16,168 bases of DNA from SIG459 sp045631645 (GTDB lineage: Bacteria > Bacillota > Clostridia > Oscillospirales > Oscillospiraceae). A program made the translations under genes and the position numbers. Shown piece after piece: positions 1-5,613 of this stretch. Below the pieces are notes generated by a model. It saw only the letters and a list, made by a program, of their open reading frames with translations, was not told where the DNA came from and searched no databases. Positions within the stretch are counted from its first letter, which is position 1. Each line of letters opens with the position of its first letter. The stretch spans positions 1 through 16,168 of the forward strand of contig JAZQVC010000022.1 in NCBI GenBank assembly GCA_045631645.1, given 5' to 3'.

Positions 1-1
1 G

Positions 2-73
2 AGGCGCCACCCAGATTTGAACTGGGGGATCAGAGTTTTGCAGACTCGTGCCTTACCACTTGGCTATGGCGCC
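2..73 (-). tRNA. tRNA-Cys (anticodon GCA)
   Basis: The minus strand folds into a full cloverleaf. The acceptor arm GGCGCCA pairs perfectly with TGGCGCC, the anticodon loop reads CTGCAAA (anticodon GCA), and the T loop is TTCAAAT. The discriminator base is U, as expected for tRNA-Cys. It is the last of four tRNAs transcribed from the promoter near 369-397. The window ends before it can show whether the CCA end is fully encoded or where transcription stops. Confidence 0.95.
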
Positions 74-95
74 ATATTAAATTTAGCAAAAAAAA

Positions 96-171
96 TGGAG
101 CGGATGACGAGGCTCGAACTCGCTACCTCCACCTTGGCAAGGTGGCGCTCTACCAGATGAGCTACATCCGC
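96..171 (-). tRNA. tRNA-Gly (anticodon GCC)
   Basis: Minus-strand cloverleaf with a 7-bp acceptor GCGGATG/CATCCGC. The anticodon stem CCACC/GGTGG closes the loop TTGCCAA (anticodon GCC), and the T loop is TTCGAGC. The 3' CCA is encoded (96-98). Third gene of the tRNA operon, 7 bp downstream of tRNA-Phe. Confidence 0.96.
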
Positions 172-178
172 ACACTGC

Positions 179-254
179 TGGTGCCTCCGGCCGGAATCGA
201 ACCAGCGACACGTGGATTTTCAGTCCGCTGCTCTACCAACTGAGCTACCGAGGC
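179..254 (-). tRNA. tRNA-Phe (anticodon GAA)
   Basis: Minus-strand cloverleaf with anticodon loop CTGAAAA (anticodon GAA) and T loop TTCGATT. CCA is encoded at 179-181. The acceptor arms GCCTCGG and CGGAGGC pair at six of seven positions; position 6-67 is a G.G mismatch. All other stems are intact, so it is probably functional. Confidence 0.94.
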
Positions 255-261
255 AAATTTA

Positions 262-338
262 TGGTGGGGACAATTGGACTCGAACCAATGACCCCCTGCT
301 TGTAAGGCAGGTGCTCTAACCAGCTGAGCTATGCCCCC
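262..338 (-). tRNA. tRNA-Val (anticodon UAC)
   Basis: Minus-strand cloverleaf with acceptor GGGGGCA/TGTCCCC (one G-U pair). The anticodon stem CTGC/GCAG closes the loop CTTACAA (anticodon UAC), and the T loop is TTCGAGT. CCA is encoded at 262-264. It is the first tRNA of the operon, about 25 nt downstream of the predicted transcription start. Confidence 0.96.
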
Positions 339-368
339 AAATTGCGCCCTCTTAGACAGCGCTTTGTC

Positions 369-397
369 ATTATACTAAAGGCAGAGCGCTTTGTCAA
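369..397 (-). promoter_or_regulatory. Promoter of the tRNA Val-Phe-Gly-Cys operon
   Basis: On the minus strand, TTGACA (392-397) and TATAAT (369-374) are separated by exactly 17 bp, a perfect housekeeping sigma promoter. Transcription should start near 362 and run into tRNA-Val. A 12-bp direct repeat (TGACAAAGCGCT, minus strand) occurs at 385-396, overlapping the -35, and again at 358-369, starting at the last base of the -10. Confidence 0.9.
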
Positions 398-422
398 TAG
401 TGAATTTTTATTTTTTCTCAAA

Positions 423-1607
423 TTATTTATTTTTCAAAATAGGCGCTTTTTCTGTTGAAAAAACGGAGAAAACTGTCATAGCCAGGAGTACGGCAAACCA
501 AAAGATCATAGCGCCCACCCAGCTTCCGCTTATATCGAATATTCTGCCCATAAGCACAGGGCCAACGGCGGCAAAGACATAGCCTCCGCTTTGGGCAAAG
601 CCGGAAATTGCGGATGTCTCGGCAGAGGATGCACTGCGGGCGGAGAAAAGGAAGATGCATGCGCTGAAGCCCGTGCCAACGCCAAGAGCCAGAAGCACGA
701 TACCTATCCAGAATATTACCCCTGCGCTGCCCGAGAAGAAGAACACAAGAGCGCCGGAAATATAGCAAAGATTGCATACCATCACAAGTTTGCGCCAAGA
801 CATCTTTTCCATAAAAATCGGCACAAGCAAGGTGGTGCTCAAGCTGATTATCTGGGTGGCGGTGCTGACCAGAGCGGCCTCTTCCGCGCTCATTCCCCTC
901 CACTGCAAAATGGAGGGCAGCCATGCGGAAATGCAGTAAAAGAGCATGGCCTGAGTGCCCATATAGCCCAGAAGCATCCATGCTTTTCCGGATCTCACCA
1001 TTTTCAGCATAAGTCCCTTTTCCTTTGCACTGGCTCCGCCGCGGTTGATCTCCAGACGGGACTGGGGTGCCCAAAGTATTATGGCAGCAAGAGCGGCAAT
1101 TGCCCACATTGCCAAAACACCGCGCCAGCCTATAAAACGGGTGAGAGGAACATTTATGCCCATGCTCATAGCGGTGGTAACGCTCATGGTGGTGGTATAA
1201 AGAGAACTCATAAGCCCCACGTGATTTGGAAAGCGAAGCTTGATGAGGGCTATCATAAGGCTGTTCATTATTCCAACACCCACGGCCATAATGCCAGTTC
1301 CCACGAAAAGGCCAAAAGCGCCGAACATGGCACGCAGGCCAACGCCGATGAAAATGAAAACGAGGGCGGCTTCAAGCATTTTTCCAAGGGAAAAACGCTG
1401 GCTCAGCGCAGAAGCGAGAGGGCAGACCACCGCAAACACGATAAGAGGAATGGTGGTTATCATTCCTGCCGCGGCACTATTGAGACCAAGCTCTGCCTGT
1501 ATCATGTCCACAACCGTGCCAACGCCCGTATAGCAGGCTCTCATATTAGCAGAAAGCAGGATGACAAGGAGCAACAAAGAAATGTTAAGTCCACTCTTTT
1601 TGCTCAT
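423..1607 (-). CDS. MFS transporter, CynX/NimT (YeaN) type
   Basis: A 394-residue polytopic inner-membrane protein, almost entirely hydrophobic segments joined by short basic loops, as in 12-helix major facilitator superfamily carriers. The N-terminal stretch, with SANMRACYTGVG after helix 1 and LGLNSAAAGMITTIPL before helix 2, is characteristic of the cyanate/2-nitroimidazole transporter branch (CynX, NimT/YeaN). Members are thought to export or import small organic anions or drugs; the substrate here cannot be deduced. The ATG at 1607 follows AGGGTGAG. It lies only 37 bp after hslO with no terminator between, so it is probably the last gene of the yerC operon. No hairpin is visible before the tRNA promoter downstream. 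Confidence 0.85.
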   Translation of the reverse strand: MSKKSGLNISLLLLVILLSANMRACYTGVGTVVDMIQAELGLNSAAAGMITTIPLIVFAVVCPLASALSQRFSLGKMLEAALVFIFIGVGLRAMFGAFGLFVGTGIMAVGVGIMNSLMIALIKLRFPNHVGLMSSLYTTTMSVTTAMSMGINVPLTRFIGWRGVLAMWAIAALAAIILWAPQSRLEINRGGASAKEKGLMLKMVRSGKAWMLLGYMGTQAMLFYCISAWLPSILQWRGMSAEEAALVSTATQIISLSTTLLVPIFMEKMSWRKLVMVCNLCYISGALVFFFSGSAGVIFWIGIVLLALGVGTGFSACIFLFSARSASSAETSAISGFAQSGGYVFAAVGPVLMGRIFDISGSWVGAMIFWFAVLLAMTVFSVFSTEKAPILKNK

Positions 1608-1644
1608 AACTCACCCTGCTTTCTATATATTTTTCTTATGTGTC

Positions 1645-2508
1645 TTAAATAAGGCTTCTGATATCCTCGGGAGTGAAAACATATGTTCTGTCGCAGAACT
1701 GGCATCCCACTTCCGTGTCGCTGCCCTGCTGAGCGATTTCCTCAAGGGCTGCGCCGCCAACGCTTCTGAGAGCTTCGGAAACGCGCTCTCTGGAGCAATA
1801 GCAGCGATATTCAACCTGGCTCTCCTCCAGAATGCGGGGCTCAAGTCCCTTAAGCACCTGCGCCATTATCTCCTCAATGCCGTCCTCGTCCAGAATGGTG
1901 GTGAGCTGGTCCATGAAGAAGATATTGTCTTCAAGCTTTTCTATAAGTCCGTCGGGAGCGCCGGGCATAAGCTGAACGATGAAGCCGCCGGCGGCGCGGA
2001 TGGAACAGTCGGTGTCCACCAAAACGCCAAGACCGCAGGCTGCGGGAATCTGCTCGCTTTCCACATAATAAGCGGAAAAGTCCTCGGCAATTTCGCCGGA
2101 GATGAGGTTTACGCTGCCAACATAAGGCTCTCTGAGGCCTATATCCTTGCTGACGGTGAGAGTGCCGTCGCAGCCGACAGCGCCACCCACATTCAGTTTT
2201 CCGTCGCTGCGGAGGGGAAGATCCACGCCGGGCTCATCCACATAACCGCGGACATTGCCTTCGCAGTCGGCAACTGCAAGAATGCTGCCGATAGGTCCGC
2301 CGCCGTTTATGCGCACGGTAACCGCTGCGTCATCTTCCTTCATCATATTTCCCATAAGGCTTGCGGCGCAAAGAGTGCGGCCGAGGGCTGCGGAAGCAGT
2401 GGGGCTGAGGCCATGTATCTGTCTTGCTCTTTCCACTATGTCGCAGGCTTCGATAACTGCAATTTTAATAAAATCATCGCCTGCAACGGCGCGTATTATT
2501 TTTCCCAT
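1645..2508 (-). CDS. hslO: Hsp33 redox-regulated chaperone
   Basis: A 287-residue cytoplasmic protein matching Hsp33 in length and order. The N-terminal substrate-binding domain is followed by a linker and a C-terminal zinc-switch with Cys236-x-Cys238 and Cys269-x-x-Cys272. In this family the four cysteines bind zinc when reduced; oxidation (peroxide with heat, or hypochlorite) releases zinc, unfolds the linker and activates ATP-independent holdase activity. All four switch cysteines are present, so the redox switch should work. The start ATG at 2508 has AAAGGA upstream. It follows the methyltransferase stop by 14 bp in the same direction, consistent with an operon. I am confident of the family. 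Confidence 0.95.
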   Translation of the reverse strand: MGKIIRAVAGDDFIKIAVIEACDIVERARQIHGLSPTASAALGRTLCAASLMGNMMKEDDAAVTVRINGGGPIGSILAVADCEGNVRGYVDEPGVDLPLRSDGKLNVGGAVGCDGTLTVSKDIGLREPYVGSVNLISGEIAEDFSAYYVESEQIPAACGLGVLVDTDCSIRAAGGFIVQLMPGAPDGLIEKLEDNIFFMDQLTTILDEDGIEEIMAQVLKGLEPRILEESQVEYRCYCSRERVSEALRSVGGAALEEIAQQGSDTEVGCQFCDRTYVFTPEDIRSLI

Positions 2509-2522
2509 TTTTCAAATTCCTT

Positions 2523-3260
2523 TCAGTGAGCGGTGTTGTTTGCCGCTATATAAAGTCTGCCCATCTCGCACTGAGGACCGTCGGTGATGAGGCGCACATC
2601 GACAAAGCCGCTTTCTTCAAGAAGAGAAATAAGCTCTTCGGGCTCATGGACATACTCCACATGCTCCTCGCTTTCTCTCTCCCAAAGCTTTCCCTTGCGG
2701 CGGAAAATATCCATTCCGTAGAAAAGCGCCTGCTCCTCCTCGTCGAATTCCGCGCGCCAGAGGCAAAGCATATCCTCGTCCTCATCAACAAAGGTTCCGC
2801 CGTTGAGGCTTCTCAGCCTTTCTGGAGAATGGAAGTCAAACGCGATCTTTCCGCCGGGTTCAACGAAAAGATGGAGGCGGTGGAAAAGCTCGGGAAGTTC
2901 CTCGGGGGTGAGATAATTCATTCCGTCAAGGGAGCAGTAAGCTCCGTCAACCGTGCCGAAAAGATCAAGCTCGGAGGCCTCCTGACAGAGGAATATGGGC
3001 TTGATGCCGCCCTTGAAATCAGGCAGCTTGGCAGCGGCAACGCTGAGCATTTCCTCAGAAAGGTCAACGCCTATCATCTCGTAACCTCTTTCGGCCATAA
3101 GATAAGTGAGGGTGCCTGTACCGCAGCACAAATCCAGGAGGGTAAGGCTTTGCTTACCCTCCCGAATCAGAAGCTTTTCATAATAGTCGGCAAACTCCCC
3201 GTAAGGGACATCACCGGTGAGCGCGTCATAACTGGAGGCGAGGGAACCGTAGGACTCCAT
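2523..3260 (-). CDS. Class I SAM-dependent methyltransferase
   Basis: A 245-residue cytoplasmic protein with a Rossmann-fold methyltransferase core. Motif I is LLDLCCGTGT (residues 41-50) and the acidic residue after strand 2 is in GVDLS (about residue 66). The middle of the protein carries DGAYCSLDGMNYL. It belongs to the small YqeM/UbiE-like group of putative methyltransferases in Firmicutes; the substrate is not evident. The start codon overlaps the yerC stop by one base (TAATG arrangement), so the two are translationally coupled. Its position between yerC and hslO is an arrangement I recall from Clostridia, but the functional link is unknown. Confidence 0.85.
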   Translation of the reverse strand: MESYGSLASSYDALTGDVPYGEFADYYEKLLIREGKQSLTLLDLCCGTGTLTYLMAERGYEMIGVDLSEEMLSVAAAKLPDFKGGIKPIFLCQEASELDLFGTVDGAYCSLDGMNYLTPEELPELFHRLHLFVEPGGKIAFDFHSPERLRSLNGGTFVDEDEDMLCLWRAEFDEEEQALFYGMDIFRRKGKLWERESEEHVEYVHEPEELISLLEESGFVDVRLITDGPQCEMGRLYIAANNTAH

Positions 3261-3568
3261 TACTCCTCGTCCTTTCCGGGAATGAGTCCCAGACGCTCAA
3301 AGACCACGGTATAACCGTCGTTTCCGTACTGAAGGGAACGGTTTACGCGGCTGATGGTTGCGCTGGAAGCTCCGGTTCTCTCAAGAATGTCATTATATAT
3401 GAGACCCTGCTCAAGCAGCAGAGCCACCTGGAAACGCTGCTCCATAGCCTGAAGCTCGGAAACAGTGCAAAGGTCGTCAAAAAACTTTTTGCACTCCTCC
3501 ACATTTTCCAGCGCAAGAATTGCCTTATACATGTCTTCGTTGCGGGGCTTTCTGTTACGTTTGTTCAT
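3260..3568 (-). CDS. yerC: YerC/YecD-family TrpR-related DNA-binding protein
   Basis: A 102-residue protein with the TrpR-like fold signature. An N-terminal helix (MYKAILALENVEECKKFF) is followed by LCTVSELQAMEQRFQVALLL and a helix-turn-helix near residues 58-80 (YNDILERTGASSATISRVNRSL). Family members resemble the tryptophan repressor, but the ligand and targets of YerC are not established. AAAGGAG sits 7 nt before the ATG at 3568. It heads the yerC-methyltransferase-hslO-MFS operon and may regulate it, though no operator is obvious. Confidence 0.92.
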   Translation of the reverse strand: MNKRNRKPRNEDMYKAILALENVEECKKFFDDLCTVSELQAMEQRFQVALLLEQGLIYNDILERTGASSATISRVNRSLQYGNDGYTVVFERLGLIPGKDEE

Positions 3569-3616
3569 TTGGTATTCTCCTTTGGCGGATAAAACTGCCG
3601 TTTATCACACTGTCAT

Positions 3617-3644
3617 TTTATAGCATTAAAGTGTAAAAGTAAAG
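3617..3644 (-). promoter_or_regulatory. yerC: Possible promoter for the yerC operon
   Basis: On the minus strand TATAAA (3617-3622) lies 16 bp after TTTACT (3639-3644), about 50 bp upstream of the yerC start. The -35 is a 4/6 match, so this is only a reasonable candidate. It is divergent from the nfeD promoter 14 bp away. Confidence 0.45.
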
Positions 3645-3657
3645 ACCCATTTTGTAA

Positions 3658-3686
3658 TTTACAAATAATTTGGAATAGTGTATAAT
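3658..3686 (+). promoter_or_regulatory. nfeD: Housekeeping promoter (P1) for nfeD-paraslipin
   Basis: TTTACA (3658-3663), a 17-bp spacer and a perfect TATAAT (3681-3686). The predicted transcript starts near 3693, giving a leader of about 110 nt that includes the second promoter candidate at 3737-3767. Confidence 0.75.
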
Positions 3687-3736
3687 GAAAGAGCGTTCAA
3701 AGTTGTGCGATATAGCAAGTTAACAGGAAAATTCCC

Positions 3737-3767
3737 TTGACTTTCCACCTTATGTAAGGTGTAAGCT
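3737..3767 (+). promoter_or_regulatory. MerR-type promoter/operator (P2) upstream of nfeD
   Basis: TTGACT (3737-3742) and TAAGCT (3762-3767) are 19 bp apart. The over-long spacer is filled by the dyad CACCTTATGTAAGGTG (3746-3761; 7-bp arms, TG centre). An over-long 19-20 bp spacer with a central dyad is the hallmark of MerR-family activated promoters; the classical merT promoter also has TTGACT and a TAAG-type -10 at 19 bp. No MerR gene is in the window. The dyad could alternatively be a small RNA hairpin in the P1 leader. Confidence 0.5.
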
Positions 3768-3802
3768 ATATTCGAAAATCAATAAAAGGAGGTAGGTCTC
3801 TT

Positions 3803-4231
3803 ATGATGATAACTATCTGGGCAGTAGCGATAGTAGTGTTCCTCGTGATAGAGGCTCTCACTGTTGGTATTGCATCCATTTGGTTCGCTTTGGGAAGCAT
3901 CTGCGCGCTTATTGCAGCTCTGCTTGGCGCTCCCGAATGGCTGCAGATTGCGTGGTTTTTTGTTATAAGCATAGTCACCCTTATATTCACAAGACCCATC
4001 GTTAAAAAGTATGTCCACAGCAAAAGACAGCCCACAAACGCTGACCGCGTCATCGGAATGAAAGCCTCTGTCCGCGAGGAAATCGATAATCTTGCGGCAA
4101 AGGGCAGCGTTGTGGTTGACGGCAAGGAGTGGAGCGCAAGAAGCGCCGACGGCGAAAAAATAGCTTCCGGCAAAATTGTCACCGTGCTGGCAATCGAGGG
4201 CGTAAAGCTTATCGTCAAGCCTTTAGCCTGA
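3803..4231 (+). CDS. nfeD: NfeD family membrane protein (short form)
   Basis: A 142-residue protein of the short NfeD class. Two or three hydrophobic helices occupy about residues 4-65, and a soluble C-terminal domain (about 75-142) matches the NfeD OB-fold: IGMKASVREEIDN, GSVVVDGKEWSA, IASGKIVTVLAIEGVKLIV. NfeD proteins partner SPFH/stomatin-like proteins in membrane microdomains, and a paraslipin follows. AAGGAGG is 10 nt before ATG 3803; ATG 3806 is an alternative start. The TGA stop (4229-4231) lies inside the left end of an inserted inverted-repeat element. Removing the element and one TA rebuilds CCT-TTA-TAA, ending the protein one residue earlier. Confidence 0.9.
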   Translation: MMITIWAVAIVVFLVIEALTVGIASIWFALGSICALIAALLGAPEWLQIAWFFVISIVTLIFTRPIVKKYVHSKRQPTNADRVIGMKASVREEIDNLAAKGSVVVDGKEWSARSADGEKIASGKIVTVLAIEGVKLIVKPLA

Positions 4232-4496
4232 CCGATATAATCCGAACACGCTCCGCGAGGCGGATTTTAGCGCCAGACTTCATTTCATTCTTTGGTGGGC
4301 GACAGCCCACCCGCATCATTCAATTTTGCCTACCGACAAAAATCCGCTCTCGGGGAGTCGAAGATTTTTGAGGCCATATACTAAGACAGTGCAAGGCGGC
4401 GGCTTGCAGATGGGCTTTGCGCCCTTCAAAAGCCGACAACGCAGCAATGGCAACGGATATGCCCTCAAAAACGGGTTCGGACTATGTCAGTCAGGC
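4226..4496. mobile_element. MITE-like 271-bp inverted-repeat element with TA target duplication
   Basis: The left end (4226-4250, starting GCCTGAC) and the reverse complement of the right end (4472-4496) match at 21 of 25 positions, sharing GCCTGAC and TCCGAAC. The element is flanked by TA at 4224-4225 and 4497-4498, as expected for IS630/Tc1/mariner-type transposition. It has no credible ORF. The interior holds a perfect 7-bp hairpin (4294-4311, GGTGGGC/GCCCACC) and a weaker one (about 4336-4370, CAAAAATC/GATTTTTG). It sits between nfeD and the paraslipin gene and supplies the nfeD stop codon. A non-autonomous element mobilised by a transposase elsewhere is the likely reading. Confidence 0.75.
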
Positions 4497-4554
4497 TATA
4501 AAGAATAAAAAAACATAAAGTAAGTAATATTAATTTGCAGAAGGAGGAAATATC

Positions 4555-5502
4555 ATGGGCGTAATCATTCCTATCATAGTTGTTGTTTTCATCCTGGTTA
4601 TTCTTATCAGAAACATTCGGGTGGTTCAGCAGGCAAGAGCTTATGTTATCGAGCGTCTGGGCGCTTATTCCGCAACCTGGACCGTGGGTATCCATTTCAA
4701 GATTCCTTTCTTTGAGAGAGTTGCAAAGGTTGTTTCTCTCAAGGAGCAGGTTGCCGACTTCCCTCCCCAGCCCGTTATCACCAAGGATAACGTCACCATG
4801 CAGATAGACACCGTTATCTATTTCCAGATAACCGACCCCAAGCTCTATACCTACGGCATCGAGCACCCCATCATTGCTATTGAAAATCTGGCAGCAACCA
4901 CTCTCCGTAACATCATCGGCGATCTGGAGCTTGACCAGTGCCTCACCAGCCGCGACATTATAAACAGCAAAATGCGCTCCATCCTTGACGAGGCCACCGA
5001 CCCCTGGGGCATCAAGGTCAACCGCGTTGAGCTGAAGAACATTCTGCCTCCCAAGGAGATTCAGAACGCCATGGAGAAGCAGATGAAGGCAGAGCGCGAA
5101 CGCCGCGAAGCCATCCTCCGCGCAGAAGGCGAAAAGAAGAGCGCCATCCTCACCGCCGAAGGCGAAAGAGAGTCCGCAATTCTCCGCGCAGACGCAGCAA
5201 AGCAGGCTCAGGTTCTTGAGGCAGAAGGCGCCCGCGAGGCAAGAATCCTTGCCGCAGAGGCAGAGGCAGAAGCCATCCTCAAGGTTCAGGAAGCAACCGC
5301 AGAAGGTATCCGCCGCATCAACGCAGCCGATCCCGGCGAGGCATTTTTGAAGATAAGAGCCCTTGAGGCTTTTGCAGCAGCCGCCAACGGCCGCGCAACC
5401 AAGATTATTATCCCCAGCGAGATTCAGTCCATCGCCGGTCTTGCGGAAGGCATCGTGGAAACAGTCCGCGTTCCCCAGAAGGCAGCAGAGAAGAAAGACT
5501 GA
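4555..5502 (+). CDS. qmcA: SPFH/Band 7 paraslipin (QmcA-like)
   Basis: A 315-residue stomatin-family protein. One N-terminal membrane helix (about residues 3-18) is followed by the Band 7/SPFH domain (about 20-180, including QARAYVIERLGAYSATWTVG and the LEQ-like block LELDQCLTSRDIINSKM). An Ala/Glu/Arg-rich coiled coil follows (about 180-255, repeated AEGE-type heptads), then a short C-terminal oligomerisation region. Such proteins form large membrane-bound rings that organise microdomains and associate with NfeD or membrane proteases. AAGGAGG is 7 nt before the ATG. The upstream neighbour is nfeD, so the pair is the usual operon, here split by the inverted-repeat element; a strong terminator follows. 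Confidence 0.93.
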   Translation: MGVIIPIIVVVFILVILIRNIRVVQQARAYVIERLGAYSATWTVGIHFKIPFFERVAKVVSLKEQVADFPPQPVITKDNVTMQIDTVIYFQITDPKLYTYGIEHPIIAIENLAATTLRNIIGDLELDQCLTSRDIINSKMRSILDEATDPWGIKVNRVELKNILPPKEIQNAMEKQMKAERERREAILRAEGEKKSAILTAEGERESAILRADAAKQAQVLEAEGAREARILAAEAEAEAILKVQEATAEGIRRINAADPGEAFLKIRALEAFAAAANGRATKIIIPSEIQSIAGLAEGIVETVRVPQKAAEKKD

Positions 5503-5517
5503 TAAGTTTTGAAAATC

Positions 5518-5547
5518 AAAAGGCGCAGCTGCGGCTGCGCCTTTTTT
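5518..5547 (+). terminator. Rho-independent terminator after the paraslipin gene
   Basis: A 12-bp perfect stem AAAAGGCGCAGC/GCTGCGCCTTTT with a TGCG loop, followed by a T run (5542-5547), 15 bp after the stop codon. Its position argues against starting the next CDS as far upstream as 5509. Confidence 0.95.
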
Positions 5548-5553
5548 ATACCC

Positions 5554-5582
5554 TTGAAAAAAGGGCAGTTTTTATATATAAT
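5554..5582 (+). promoter_or_regulatory. Promoter of the first LRR unit
   Basis: TTGAAA (5554-5559), 17-bp spacer, TATAAT (5577-5582), about 30 bp before the ATG at 5614. It is clearly homologous to the promoter of the second LRR unit (7387-7415): same -35, same spacing and similar spacer ending. Confidence 0.8.
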
Positions 5583-5613
5583 AAGTGCCATCAATCAACA
5601 TGGAGGAAATTTC

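Noticed and set aside
591..1652. 353-codon open frame on the plus strand opposite the MFS transporter
   Set aside because: Low-complexity His/Ala/Lys-rich translation, antisense to a clear transporter. No ribosome-binding site or promoter.
1561..2529. 322-codon open frame on the plus strand opposite hslO
   Set aside because: Shadow of Hsp33, whose zinc cysteines are intact on the other strand.
3746..3761. Dyad in the nfeD leader as a Rho-independent attenuator or riboswitch
   Set aside because: The stem is only 7 bp with a 2-nt centre and no T run follows. The promoter-spacer reading fits the geometry better.
5509..5613. Longer N-terminus for the first LRR protein starting at 5509
   Set aside because: It would be translated from the terminator hairpin of the preceding gene and lie upstream of its own promoter. 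ATG 5614 has GGAGG at the right distance and opens the membrane anchor.
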